This document shows positions 14,963 through 22,676 of a DNA stretch of 28,817 nt, in pieces. Location: assembly GCA_964384625.1 (NCBI GenBank), contig CAYLNH010000064.1:1-28817 (forward strand). Direction: 5' to 3'. The stretch comes from CAYLNH01 sp964384625 (GTDB lineage Bacteria; Verrucomicrobiota; Lentisphaeria; JABSQK01). Below the pieces are notes generated by a model. That model searched no databases and had not been told where the DNA came from. It worked only from the letters and a program-made list of their open reading frames with translations. Each line of letters opens with the position of its first letter. Within the stretch, counting starts at the first letter, position 1. The translations under genes and the position numbers were made by a program.

Positions 14963-15915
14963 TGACGACTCTCGACATCAGCCGATTGCGGCGGGAGATG
15001 GCCGCCGAACTCGAGCGGCGCTGCTGCTCCGCGGCACCGTTCAGCTACGCCCGGGAACGCGGCGGGTCTGAAACCCTCTACGGCCTGACCGGCACGGTCA
15101 ACGTGCTCGCTGCACTCGGGCTGCCGTTGGGAAATCGAAGCGAACGCTCGGAGATCGCGGCGCGCATTCTTGAGCGACGCAAGGCCGACGGCACGTTCGA
15201 CGGCGGCGCCGGACCGGGACACGGCCTGCACATGGTGCTCGGCGCCCTGAACCTTCTGGGGGCGGACCCGCCGGAAAACCCGGTTCCGCTCGCGCCGATT
15301 TCGCCATTGGAGCTGCCGTCCTGGCTGGAACTGCACGACTGGTCAAGCACGCACAAGGAATTGTGCGGACAGACCATCCCCCTGCTGGCGAGCGATAGGG
15401 TCGATGCCGAGTGGATCAACGTGTTTGTCGCCGCAGTCGCCGTGCGTCTCGACCCCGAACGCCCGCTCAAAACCTGGTGTGCCGCAGATGCTCCGGCCTG
15501 GCAGGTGATCAGCTGCCTCTACCATGTTCTCGCCGCCTTCGACGCCGGCCGCATCCCCTACCCCAAACCCGAATTGCTCTGCCAACGGCTCCAAGACCTG
15601 CATTGGGACGAAGCGCCGGAAAACGGACCTCGAACAGTATGTACAGACGGCGACTGGGCCTGGCTCCTGCTCCGTCTCAGCACACAACTGCCGCAACACG
15701 CCGAGACTTGTCTGCAGGCCATCCGACGCGTCTCCGAACGCCGCGTCCAGGCCTGGCACAACAACCGGCGGAACATCCTTTGTCTGGACACCCATCATCT
15801 GTTTTGCTATCTATGGTCGACCGCGGTCTTCCAGTCATGCATCCGCGAACACTATGTCGGCGGCTTCGTTCGCGACACCCTGAACGATCCCGCTCTGTTC
15901 CGGATCCAGGTATAG
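14959..15915 (+). CDS. Unknown protein, helical-barrel-like
   Basis: 318 residues, starting inside the stop codon of the previous gene (ATGATGA), a sign of coupled translation. ETLYGLTGTVNVLAALG and ILERRKADGTFDGGAGPGHGLHMVLGALNLLG (~35-100) look like the paired helices and Q/G-rich turns of prenyltransferase/terpenoid-cyclase-type alpha/alpha barrels, and DGDWAWLLLRLS recurs later. No terpene-cyclase acid motif is evident, so the likeness is probably only to the fold. Coupling to the barrel protein before it suggests a stable pair or shared substrate. No signal peptide. I do not recognise a named family. Confidence 0.65.
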   Translation: MMTTLDISRLRREMAAELERRCCSAAPFSYARERGGSETLYGLTGTVNVLAALGLPLGNRSERSEIAARILERRKADGTFDGGAGPGHGLHMVLGALNLLGADPPENPVPLAPISPLELPSWLELHDWSSTHKELCGQTIPLLASDRVDAEWINVFVAAVAVRLDPERPLKTWCAADAPAWQVISCLYHVLAAFDAGRIPYPKPELLCQRLQDLHWDEAPENGPRTVCTDGDWAWLLLRLSTQLPQHAETCLQAIRRVSERRVQAWHNNRRNILCLDTHHLFCYLWSTAVFQSCIREHYVGGFVRDTLNDPALFRIQV

Positions 15916-16102
15916 GTCGACGCAAAGCGAACCCTCCGCATAAAGGCTGCCCATCGTCCTGCACCAACAACGGCCCCCGTCAAGGAATAAGAAGCAAAGG
16001 GGAAGGCCGGAATACCAAATCGCGTCTTGCCGCGTCTTTCTGGAGAACTACGGTATCAACGGCGAACGCTCGCCGAGTCCTTAAATAACTTAGAGTCTTT
16101 AT

Positions 16103-19100
16103 ATGCCTGCGAATCCTGCCTGGCCCCGTCCGGAACCCCGTCACGACTGGCTCCCGCCACGATACCCCGTCAAATGGCAGCCCCATTGCCGGGCCAACTG
16201 GTGGAAAACCGTCGCACCGCTCCCGATCTTCACCGATGTTTTCAGCGAGGAGGTGAGCCGCCGCAAGATCGATGTGCGCCTGGCGATTGACGACGACGCG
16301 CTGTGGTTGCGGGCGGTGGTCAGCGACCGGACGCCGACGATGACGCCGGACATCACGCCGGATGACGGCCGTTTCTGGCGCCAGGACCACATTGAGTTTC
16401 GTTTCCTGCCGCAGCCGTGGGATCCGGATCATCAGGTGCAGTTCATCTTAACGCCGCACGGGAAGTTTTACGACAGCCTGGGGCTTTGGCAGAAGGACAC
16501 GGGCATCCGCGTCAGTGCCGCTTTCAAGCGCGGCCGCTGGCATGTGCATGTCTGTCTGCCGTTTGCCGATCTCGGCGTCCGGCCGTGGCGACCGGGCATG
16601 ACCTTCAAGGGGGTCCTTGCCCACGTCCGCTGGGCGGACGACCACCCGGATATCGCCGCGATCACGACGACCTCTCTGGGCTTTGCGCAGGCCGAGCAGT
16701 TTGCCGAGTTCCCGATCACGCTGGAAAACAACATCCTGCTCGAGCGGGTTGAGTTCCCGGCGGGCCCGCTGGAGATGGGCACCAACCGCGTGCGTCTGCA
16801 TCTGCGGCGGCGCGTCAACCGCAAGGTCTCCGGCTGGCTGCGGATCGAGGAAGAGCGCGGCCCGATGGCGACCGGCCGCAGCCACATCATCCCCTGTGAA
16901 CTGCCGCCGCGCGGCAGGAAGAAATTCTCTTTCGACTTCAACCTGGACCGCCCGGGCTACCGCCGCTACCGCATCTGGTTTGTCTCGCCGACCAAGGGCG
17001 GGTTGGAACTCGGCGCGGTGACGCTGCGCGCCGCCGCCGAACCGATTGCCCGCTTCCGTGACGCGCCGGACCGCCGGCTGGCACACCCATACCTCTACTT
17101 CGACGAAGTGGGTCTGCCCGCGTTCCGCGCCAAGCTGAAGAACCGGTTTCTGAAACCCCTCGTCAAGATGCTCAAGCCGACACGGGCCGACTTCGACGAC
17201 AGCTTCCTGCCGGATCCCGACGAACCGTTGAACTTCGACTTTGACGAGCGCTCGATGAACTGGTTCCGGGTCGCAAAGGAAAGCATGCTCCGCGGCGGCG
17301 AACAGGGCGGCAACGCCGCGCACCAACGCATCTGGCAGTGTCTGTCGCCGGAAGCGCAAGAGGCCTTTCGCGATATCCGCCGCACGGTCAAGACAAGCCC
17401 GGAGCAGATGGGCATCCTGCTGCCGGCATTGAACGACCTCTTACGACGCCGCGACCTGTACACGGCAGACGCTTTCGACGGCGTGCATCTGCCGCCCGAG
17501 GGCCACGAACTGCTCAAACGCGGGGTTGACGAACTCGACGCCGACGAACTGGTGAAGCTCAACCGGATCCTCTTTCAGAGCAGTGTTGAGTGCTGCAGCA
17601 AGTTCGGCACCCGCTACGTTTCACAAGCGGGGTCGTACCTGAGCAAATGGCTGCATACCGGCGATCAGCGCCTGATCGATCTGGCCTCGCGCGCGGTGAA
17701 GGTCGCCGCCGACATCATGATCCCCGATGCCGCGTTTCACCTGCACGAAGGCAACAGCAGCACCACGCTGGCGCTGTCGTATGACACATTCTATCCACAT
17801 CTGACGGACGAGCAACGCGCCGATTGGCAGCGGCTGCTGACCAAACTGCTGGATCTGTATCTGCAGACGGCGCGGGCCTGGGGCTGGACTGTCACGTGTA
17901 TCCCCAACGCCAACCCGGTCGGCAGCGCCGGCGGCGGCATGCTGGCGCTGGCGCTGTGGCGCGAGGAACCGGACAAGGCCCGCGAGGCGCTGGCGTACGC
18001 CCGCAAGTACGTCTGGAGCTGGCTCGACTGGTGCGCCGGCTACGACGGCGGCAACACCGAAGGCATGCAATACTGGACCTACGGCACCACCAGCTTTCTG
18101 CGCTTTGCCCTGCTCCTGGAGCGTCTCGGCGACTCCGATCACGGGTTGTTGACGCACCCGGCGATCCGCAACACGATGAATATGGTCCGGCTCGGCATTA
18201 CCAATGACGGCGCCATGCACGGGGTCAACGACACGATCCCCTCGCCGTGCGGCGGCGAGATCGCCTGGGTCATGGCCGGGCGGATGCACGATCCCTTCGC
18301 CCTCTGGTACGGCGACCATTGTCTGCGCTGGAACGAGCAGGCGAAAACCGAAGGACGCAAGACTCCCTACAGCATTTCGCCCATGTGGGGGATCCTGTAC
18401 CGTCCCGACAAACCCGAGCGGCTGGGACAGCACGAGCCGCTCCCCGTGGCCTATGCGCTCCGCAGCATCGAGTACGCCACGATCCGCTCCGGCACGGACT
18501 GGTTCTGCAAGTGGACCGCCGGTCTGAAGGGCTCACGCCCGCACTACACGCACCACAATCAGCCCGATACCGGCAGCTTCTATGTCCACCTCAAGGGCGA
18601 ACGCCTGTTGATTGATCCGGGTTATTACAAAAGCCCACCGACAGAACACTGCCTGCCGCTGATCGACGGCAAAGGACCGGTTCAGCCGAATACCTACACC
18701 GGCCGCATCGCCGCTTGCCAGGCGATCGACGATCTGCGCTACGCCGCGGTAAATGCGACGCCGGCATACGAGGGCGCCGCCAGAGAAGTCAAACGCCTCC
18801 TGGTCATGGTCGGCGAGGAGGGCCTCATTCTGCTGGACGACATCGTGCCGACGAAAGTCGACGCGGTTGTGACGAACCAGTTCCAGTGCGGCGGGCCAAC
18901 GCGCGAACTGAAGAAGAACGCCTGGACAATCCAGGGCCGGCAGGTGAAACTGCGGCTGGAGCTGTTTGGTCCAGCGGTTCGCAAGCTGACCTTCGAAGAC
19001 GAGCGGTCGCTGAAGGACACCCACTGGGGCTATGCCTTCGCGACCTGTAGGCACTTCCCGGTCACCGCCGACTACACGGCGATCAATACCAAACCGCTGG

Positions 19101-19243
19101 TCACCATAATCGCCGACGCCACCGACGGCCTGCGCCGTCGCAGCCGCGTCAGCTATGCCGGGGGTAACGTCACGGTCACCATGCCGTCCGGCCGCAAGGT
19201 GGTGTTTGAGTATCGCCGCAACCGGTGGATCCTGCAGACCTGA
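16103..19243 (+). CDS. Heparinase II/III-family lyase with N-terminal CBM9-like domain
   Basis: 1046 residues. Residues ~1-215 have the feel of a CBM9/DOMON-like sandwich: VRLAIDDDALWLRAVVSD, FWRQDHIEFRFLPQ, VHVCLPFADLGVRPWRPG. The middle is a helical lyase toroid (HEGNSSTTLALSYDTFYPHL ~552, YDGGNTEGMQYWTYGTTSFL ~648). The C-terminal beta part has the heparinase II/III hallmark HHNQPDTGSFYVHLKGERLL (~815-834) and IDPGYYK. Related enzymes cleave uronate-containing glycans such as heparin or alginate by beta-elimination; the substrate is unknown. No signal peptide is visible and an in-frame stop closes off upstream starts. It follows the two barrel genes after 187 bases that show no clear promoter. 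The IVP-type element begins two bases after its stop. Confidence 0.85.
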   Translation: MPANPAWPRPEPRHDWLPPRYPVKWQPHCRANWWKTVAPLPIFTDVFSEEVSRRKIDVRLAIDDDALWLRAVVSDRTPTMTPDITPDDGRFWRQDHIEFRFLPQPWDPDHQVQFILTPHGKFYDSLGLWQKDTGIRVSAAFKRGRWHVHVCLPFADLGVRPWRPGMTFKGVLAHVRWADDHPDIAAITTTSLGFAQAEQFAEFPITLENNILLERVEFPAGPLEMGTNRVRLHLRRRVNRKVSGWLRIEEERGPMATGRSHIIPCELPPRGRKKFSFDFNLDRPGYRRYRIWFVSPTKGGLELGAVTLRAAAEPIARFRDAPDRRLAHPYLYFDEVGLPAFRAKLKNRFLKPLVKMLKPTRADFDDSFLPDPDEPLNFDFDERSMNWFRVAKESMLRGGEQGGNAAHQRIWQCLSPEAQEAFRDIRRTVKTSPEQMGILLPALNDLLRRRDLYTADAFDGVHLPPEGHELLKRGVDELDADELVKLNRILFQSSVECCSKFGTRYVSQAGSYLSKWLHTGDQRLIDLASRAVKVAADIMIPDAAFHLHEGNSSTTLALSYDTFYPHLTDEQRADWQRLLTKLLDLYLQTARAWGWTVTCIPNANPVGSAGGGMLALALWREEPDKAREALAYARKYVWSWLDWCAGYDGGNTEGMQYWTYGTTSFLRFALLLERLGDSDHGLLTHPAIRNTMNMVRLGITNDGAMHGVNDTIPSPCGGEIAWVMAGRMHDPFALWYGDHCLRWNEQAKTEGRKTPYSISPMWGILYRPDKPERLGQHEPLPVAYALRSIEYATIRSGTDWFCKWTAGLKGSRPHYTHHNQPDTGSFYVHLKGERLLIDPGYYKSPPTEHCLPLIDGKGPVQPNTYTGRIAACQAIDDLRYAAVNATPAYEGAAREVKRLLVMVGEEGLILLDDIVPTKVDAVVTNQFQCGGPTRELKKNAWTIQGRQVKLRLELFGPAVRKLTFEDERSLKDTHWGYAFATCRHFPVTADYTAINTKPLVTIIADATDGLRRRSRVSYAGGNVTVTMPSGRKVVFEYRRNRWILQT

Positions 19244-19255
19244 TCGGAGGGAAGA

Positions 19256-19305
19256 CGACTACAGCCGACTACATTCGACGGCAAACGACTACAGTCGATC
19301 GGCAA
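19256..19305 (+). repeat. Left array of a 10-bp repeat, five units
   Basis: Five contiguous 10-bp units from 19256: cgactacagc, cgactacatt, cgacggcaaa, cgactacagt, cgatcggcaa. All start CGA; consensus CGACTACAGT. It lies 11 bases past the 3' end of the four-helix-bundle gene. Confidence 0.85.
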
Positions 19306-19316
19306 GTACGGGAGAC

Positions 19317-20048
19317 CTACGACGCGGCCATGTCGAGAAGGCCGTCGCACTCCGGGAAGTTCGGACAACCCCAGAACTTCTTGCCGGCGCGCGGCCCTTT
19401 GCGGGCACTCCGTTGACGCATCGGTTCGCCACACTTCGGGCAAGACGGTGCTTCCGGATCACAACGCGCTTCCTCCCGGCAGCGGGTCATGCGCTCCTTG
19501 AAGCCGCCGTCTTCCAAGAAACGATTTCCCTGAGAGACAAGCTGTTTGCAGATCAGGAAACCGGCACGATCACATAACCGCACCAAAGCGTTTGCCAGGA
19601 CGATCGGGTCATCCGCCTGCAGCCACTTGGCGAATTTACGGCGGTTCTCAGCCACTGTCTTTGAGAAGTTGTGGGCGGCATTCAAACCCGGCGGCGTCCG
19701 CTCCAAGCGAATCGCTTTGATCTCAAGACTGTTCGGATCGTCATCCCGCCAAGGGGTGAGTCCGCGCCCATTGATGAAGTCCTCGTAGTCAAGCTGCAGC
19801 TCTGCCAGGCTGGCGCGGGCTACATCGGTCAAGGTCATCTCCGTTTGCGTCGAGGTAGCCGACCGCTCGGAGCCCTCGGCCAGATTCTGCCGGCCGGAGC
19901 GGGCGGCCTGCACCATCTGCTCGACCTGACGCGAGCCACGAACGTGCTTCCGACAGAAGACCACCGTGCTGTAGTAGATGATCGTCGCCAACATGAACGT
20001 GTCCATCCGGCGATAGCCGCCGCGTTTCCCCAAGAGTTCGGTTGCCAC
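19317..20048 (-). CDS. Four-helix-bundle protein (23S rRNA IVP-like) with C-terminal zinc finger
   Basis: 243 residues from the GTG at 20048, chosen because AAAGGGA precedes it and the upstream reading runs through the repeat array. Residues ~10-180 form amphipathic helices: FMLATIIYYSTVVFCRKHV, SRQVEQMVQAARSGRQNLAEGSE and LTDVARASLAELQLDYEDF. The second contains the RSGRQNLAEG turn typical of the IVP/S23 and Avd-like bundle family. The C-terminus adds a topoisomerase-type C4 zinc finger (C-P-K-C near residue 203, then W-G-C-P-N-F-P-E-C), matching the 'four helix bundle suffix' architecture. The basic charge fits nucleic-acid binding. Molecular function is unknown. It is enclosed by inverted 10-bp repeat arrays and is probably transcribed from 20128-20155. 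Confidence 0.85.
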   Translation of the reverse strand: MATELLGKRGGYRRMDTFMLATIIYYSTVVFCRKHVRGSRQVEQMVQAARSGRQNLAEGSERSATSTQTEMTLTDVARASLAELQLDYEDFINGRGLTPWRDDDPNSLEIKAIRLERTPPGLNAAHNFSKTVAENRRKFAKWLQADDPIVLANALVRLCDRAGFLICKQLVSQGNRFLEDGGFKERMTRCREEARCDPEAPSCPKCGEPMRQRSARKGPRAGKKFWGCPNFPECDGLLDMAAS

Positions 20049-20067
20049 TGCATTCCCTTTCCGAGTT

Positions 20068-20107
20068 CCCGATTTCGATTGTAGTCGACTGTAGTCGACT
20101 GTCCTCC
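20068..20107 (-). repeat. Right array of the same 10-bp repeat, inverted
   Basis: On the minus strand this reads CGACTACAGT (20097-20088) and CGACTACAAT (20087-20078), then a weaker CGAAATCGGG. It is inverted relative to the array at 19256, so a transcript through the gene could pair its 5' and 3' untranslated ends. Confidence 0.85.
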
Positions 20108-20127
20108 TGCCCCATGCAGGATACATA

Positions 20128-20155
20128 TATTTATAAGCTTTATTTAGAATGTCAA
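20128..20155 (-). promoter_or_regulatory. Sigma-70-like promoter for the four-helix-bundle gene
   Basis: On the minus strand: a perfect -35 TTGACA (20155-20150), a 16-bp spacer, then TAAATA (20133-20128), in a markedly AT-rich stretch of otherwise GC-rich DNA. Transcription would start near 20121 and include the right repeat array in the leader. Confidence 0.5.
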
Positions 20156-20224
20156 GCTTGGGCGGCTGCACTTGCCACTTTTTGCCCCGAACCCGGCTTT
20201 CTTTGACTCCTCCCCTCGTTCTAC

Positions 20225-20246
20225 TTGACCATGCATCTGTGGTCAA
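20225..20246. promoter_or_regulatory. Palindromic operator candidate
   Basis: TTGACCA (20225-20231), 8 bases, TGGTCAA (20240-20246): perfect 7-bp arms, half-site starts 15 bp apart, lying 36 bases before the PHP-type gene. The symmetry fits a dimeric regulator such as GntR or LacI type. No such regulator is in the window. The remaining gap to 20281 holds only the AAGGAG ribosome site. Confidence 0.4.
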
Positions 20247-20281
20247 TACGGTGGATGATACGCTTTAGAAGGAGAGCCCTC

Positions 20282-22543
20282 ATGGAATACAAAGTTTCCG
20301 CCCATTTGACCGAAGACCTCCTGACGTGGGGTACCGTGCAGGTCCTGGATAGCGAACAACCGCGGGCCGGCGAGTCGTGCTCATTCGACATCGAAGTCGT
20401 TACCAAACAACCGGTCCCCGCCGGACATGCGATCGAGGGCTGGGTACATTTCGTCTCCGACCTGGACATGGTGCAGACGGAAGATCCCGCCGCAGACGCC
20501 GCGTTCACCTGCGACAGCTCCGGTCCGGAGATCGACTTGTTTACCATGCCGGGCGCCCCGGTCCATGGACCCGGCGCCTTCTTCCCGTACCGCCGCCACA
20601 TCGGCATTCGGCTGCCGGACGGCGCCCCCGCGGGTGCGCGCTTCGTTTTCCACTTGTCCCGCTTCAGCATGCAGACCTACGAGGAAACGCTGTTCAATAT
20701 CCGGTTCACCGTGATGCACGGCGACAAACTGGTCGGCTACTTCGGCGATGCGTTCTACCGCGTAACCGGGTCGACACTGAACCATCTGCGCGTGGTGGTC
20801 CCGACATGCGTGGAAGTCGGCCAAACCGTCGACGGCCGCATTGTCTGCTGCGACACGTTCCGCAGCAAGAGCGGCGACGACCTGAGCCGGCTGCAGTTCC
20901 AGGTCACCTGCAACGGCCAAGCCGTCGGCAGCGTGGCTTACGACACAAACGACAACAACCATCGCATTTCCGGCGTGCAGTTCGACGCGGCAGGCGTGTA
21001 TTACCTGGACGTCGCGGTCACCGGCCAACCGGACGTCTGCGGCACCAGCAACCCGATTGTCGTCCGGGAGCAGTGGGACACACGGGTAATCTGGGGCGAC
21101 ACACATCAACACACCTATTTTGCTGACGGCCGCGGCACGCCGGCGGCGAATTACGAGTATGCCATCAGCACCTCCTGCCTCGATTTCTGCGCCGTCGCAC
21201 CCCACCAGGAGTTCACCTTCGGCCCGCCGTTGCTGCACCTGGACCGCACCAAGCCGCAGGCGGGCTGGGAAGAGTTGGTGCAGGCCGCCGACGACTACAA
21301 CGGCGACCGCATCATCACCATCCTCGGTTCCGAAGCCGGCAGTCTGGGACGCGTTGCCGGCCATATGAATTCCTACTACCTCGACCACAGCAACCGGCCG
21401 GAACTGGAACGTCTGAGCCAGGCGCGTTCCGGAGACTACCGGGATCACAGACCGGAGAACTACCAGGAGTACCTGGACGTCATCGACCAGTCGAAGGGCG
21501 ACTTCCTGCTGCTGCCGCATGCGCATGCCGGCGGCGGCCCGGACGTCTTCGACCTGCCCGTCCGCGATGATCGTGTGACCAACGTGGAGGTCGTCTCGGT
21601 CCACGGCGTGTTCGACGAATTCTGGCACCAGTGGCTGCTGCACGGCCACCGCGTCGGCGTCCACGGCGGCGGCGACAACCACATGACCTCCACCGGTTAC
21701 GGCCGTCCGGGAAACCACTACCCCAATACCAACGGTCTGACCGGCGCCACCGTAACCGAGCGCAGCCGCCAGGGCGTCTGGAACGCCCTGCGCGACCGGC
21801 AGACGATCGCCGTCACCGGCAACCAAAGGATCTTCCTGGAATTCGCCGCGGACGACGGACAGATGGGCGATGTACTCCCGGTCGGCGACGGCCATCGCCA
21901 TCTAAAGGTGAACGTGGCGGGAACGGCACCGATTCTCAAGGTGGAGCTGCTGCGAAACTGCGAAGTCATCCGCACGTACCGGCCGACCACCGAAGTCCGT
22001 GACGTCCTGCGCCTGAGGTGGACCGACAACATCTGCTCGCGCCGGGTGGATGACTCACTGACCACCGGCACCATCGCCGCCGCCGACGCCGCGCTGGCCG
22101 TTCGCAGCGTCATCCACGACTACAACCGCACCGACCGGTTCGCCGCTGAAAACGGCATGATCGCGTTCCGTTCAAACGGCTACTCCGGCATCACCCGCGG
22201 CGTGGTCGCCGACGTCGACGGCCGGCCGGACGACCTGGACTTCACCATCAAGGACCTCCTTCACGACCAGGTCATTCTGGCTGAAACCATCAAGGTCCCC
22301 CTTGGCGACGCCCACGTCCGCCTCACCCGTAAGCTCGACCACGATCATGCCAAATGGTTCACGCAGGAACCGCAGGACTGCGAGCTGACGCTTGACGTCG
22401 ACTGGGTCGACCCGGAATGGCCGCGAGTGCTGAGTCTGGACTGGGAGGACAACTGTCCGGCAGAAGCGTTCTATTTCGTACGCGTCGAGCAGATTGACGG
22501 CAATATTGCCTGGTCCAGTCCTTTGTGGTATCGCGAAGACTGA
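20282..22543 (+). CDS. DUF3604/PHP-type metal-dependent hydrolase
   Basis: 754 residues from the ATG at 20282, fixed by AAGGAG; a TTG 19 codons upstream lies in the operator palindrome. Residues ~1-265 are two beta-sandwich-like regions. The catalytic part opens VIWGDTHQHTYFADGRG (~269-285), the H-x-H and D-G-x-G of PHP/DUF3604 phosphoesterase-like enzymes. It continues with GHMNSYY (His361), LLPHAHAGGG (His413, His415) and GGGDNHM (Asp465, His467), all plausible metal ligands. The C-terminal ~230 residues are beta-rich (LKVNVAGTAPILKVELLRN). It is predicted to hydrolyse a phosphate or sulfate ester, or a related bond; the substrate is unknown. No signal peptide. It follows the IVP-type unit and is probably a single-gene unit under its own operator. 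Confidence 0.82.
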   Translation: MEYKVSAHLTEDLLTWGTVQVLDSEQPRAGESCSFDIEVVTKQPVPAGHAIEGWVHFVSDLDMVQTEDPAADAAFTCDSSGPEIDLFTMPGAPVHGPGAFFPYRRHIGIRLPDGAPAGARFVFHLSRFSMQTYEETLFNIRFTVMHGDKLVGYFGDAFYRVTGSTLNHLRVVVPTCVEVGQTVDGRIVCCDTFRSKSGDDLSRLQFQVTCNGQAVGSVAYDTNDNNHRISGVQFDAAGVYYLDVAVTGQPDVCGTSNPIVVREQWDTRVIWGDTHQHTYFADGRGTPAANYEYAISTSCLDFCAVAPHQEFTFGPPLLHLDRTKPQAGWEELVQAADDYNGDRIITILGSEAGSLGRVAGHMNSYYLDHSNRPELERLSQARSGDYRDHRPENYQEYLDVIDQSKGDFLLLPHAHAGGGPDVFDLPVRDDRVTNVEVVSVHGVFDEFWHQWLLHGHRVGVHGGGDNHMTSTGYGRPGNHYPNTNGLTGATVTERSRQGVWNALRDRQTIAVTGNQRIFLEFAADDGQMGDVLPVGDGHRHLKVNVAGTAPILKVELLRNCEVIRTYRPTTEVRDVLRLRWTDNICSRRVDDSLTTGTIAAADAALAVRSVIHDYNRTDRFAAENGMIAFRSNGYSGITRGVVADVDGRPDDLDFTIKDLLHDQVILAETIKVPLGDAHVRLTRKLDHDHAKWFTQEPQDCELTLDVDWVDPEWPRVLSLDWEDNCPAEAFYFVRVEQIDGNIAWSSPLWYRED

Positions 22544-22676
22544 TCCTGTGTTCAGCCTGGCGAGCATGTCCCGACACCTTGATTCCTGGCATTTCTGCAA
22601 TAGGGTAGAATAAGGTAACAAGCCGGCTGGTCGGCGGGTTGGACCGGCGGCAGAACACAGGGCAAATGGACGGGTT

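Larger units (their letters stand above)
19246..20107. mobile_element. Inverted-repeat-bounded unit carrying an IVP-like four-helix-bundle gene
   Basis: An 862-bp unit. Both ends, read inward, begin GGAGG, then five bases, then CGACTACAGY, CGACTACA and CGA. The left end is on the plus strand (19246-19278), the right end on the minus strand (20075-20107). It contains exactly one gene. The left end lies two bases after the heparinase stop codon. No target duplication was found. IVP/S23 proteins are classically encoded inside 23S rRNA intervening sequences flanked by inverted repeats (established). This looks like the same architecture outside rRNA (inference). A promoter-like sequence for the gene lies just outside, at 20128-20155. 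Confidence 0.55.

Noticed and set aside
19246..20107. Diversity-generating retroelement, suggested by the four-helix-bundle (Avd-like) protein
   Set aside because: No reverse transcriptase, no template/variable repeat pair and no variable target gene nearby; the zinc-finger tail fits the IVP-suffix type instead.
20381..21901. 506-codon minus-strand open frame
   Set aside because: Antisense shadow of the PHP-type hydrolase gene, whose metal-binding residues are intact.
22587..22601. Sigma-54-like TGGCA...GCA sequence before the DUF2075 gene
   Set aside because: The GG and GC dinucleotides are 9 bases apart rather than the required 12.
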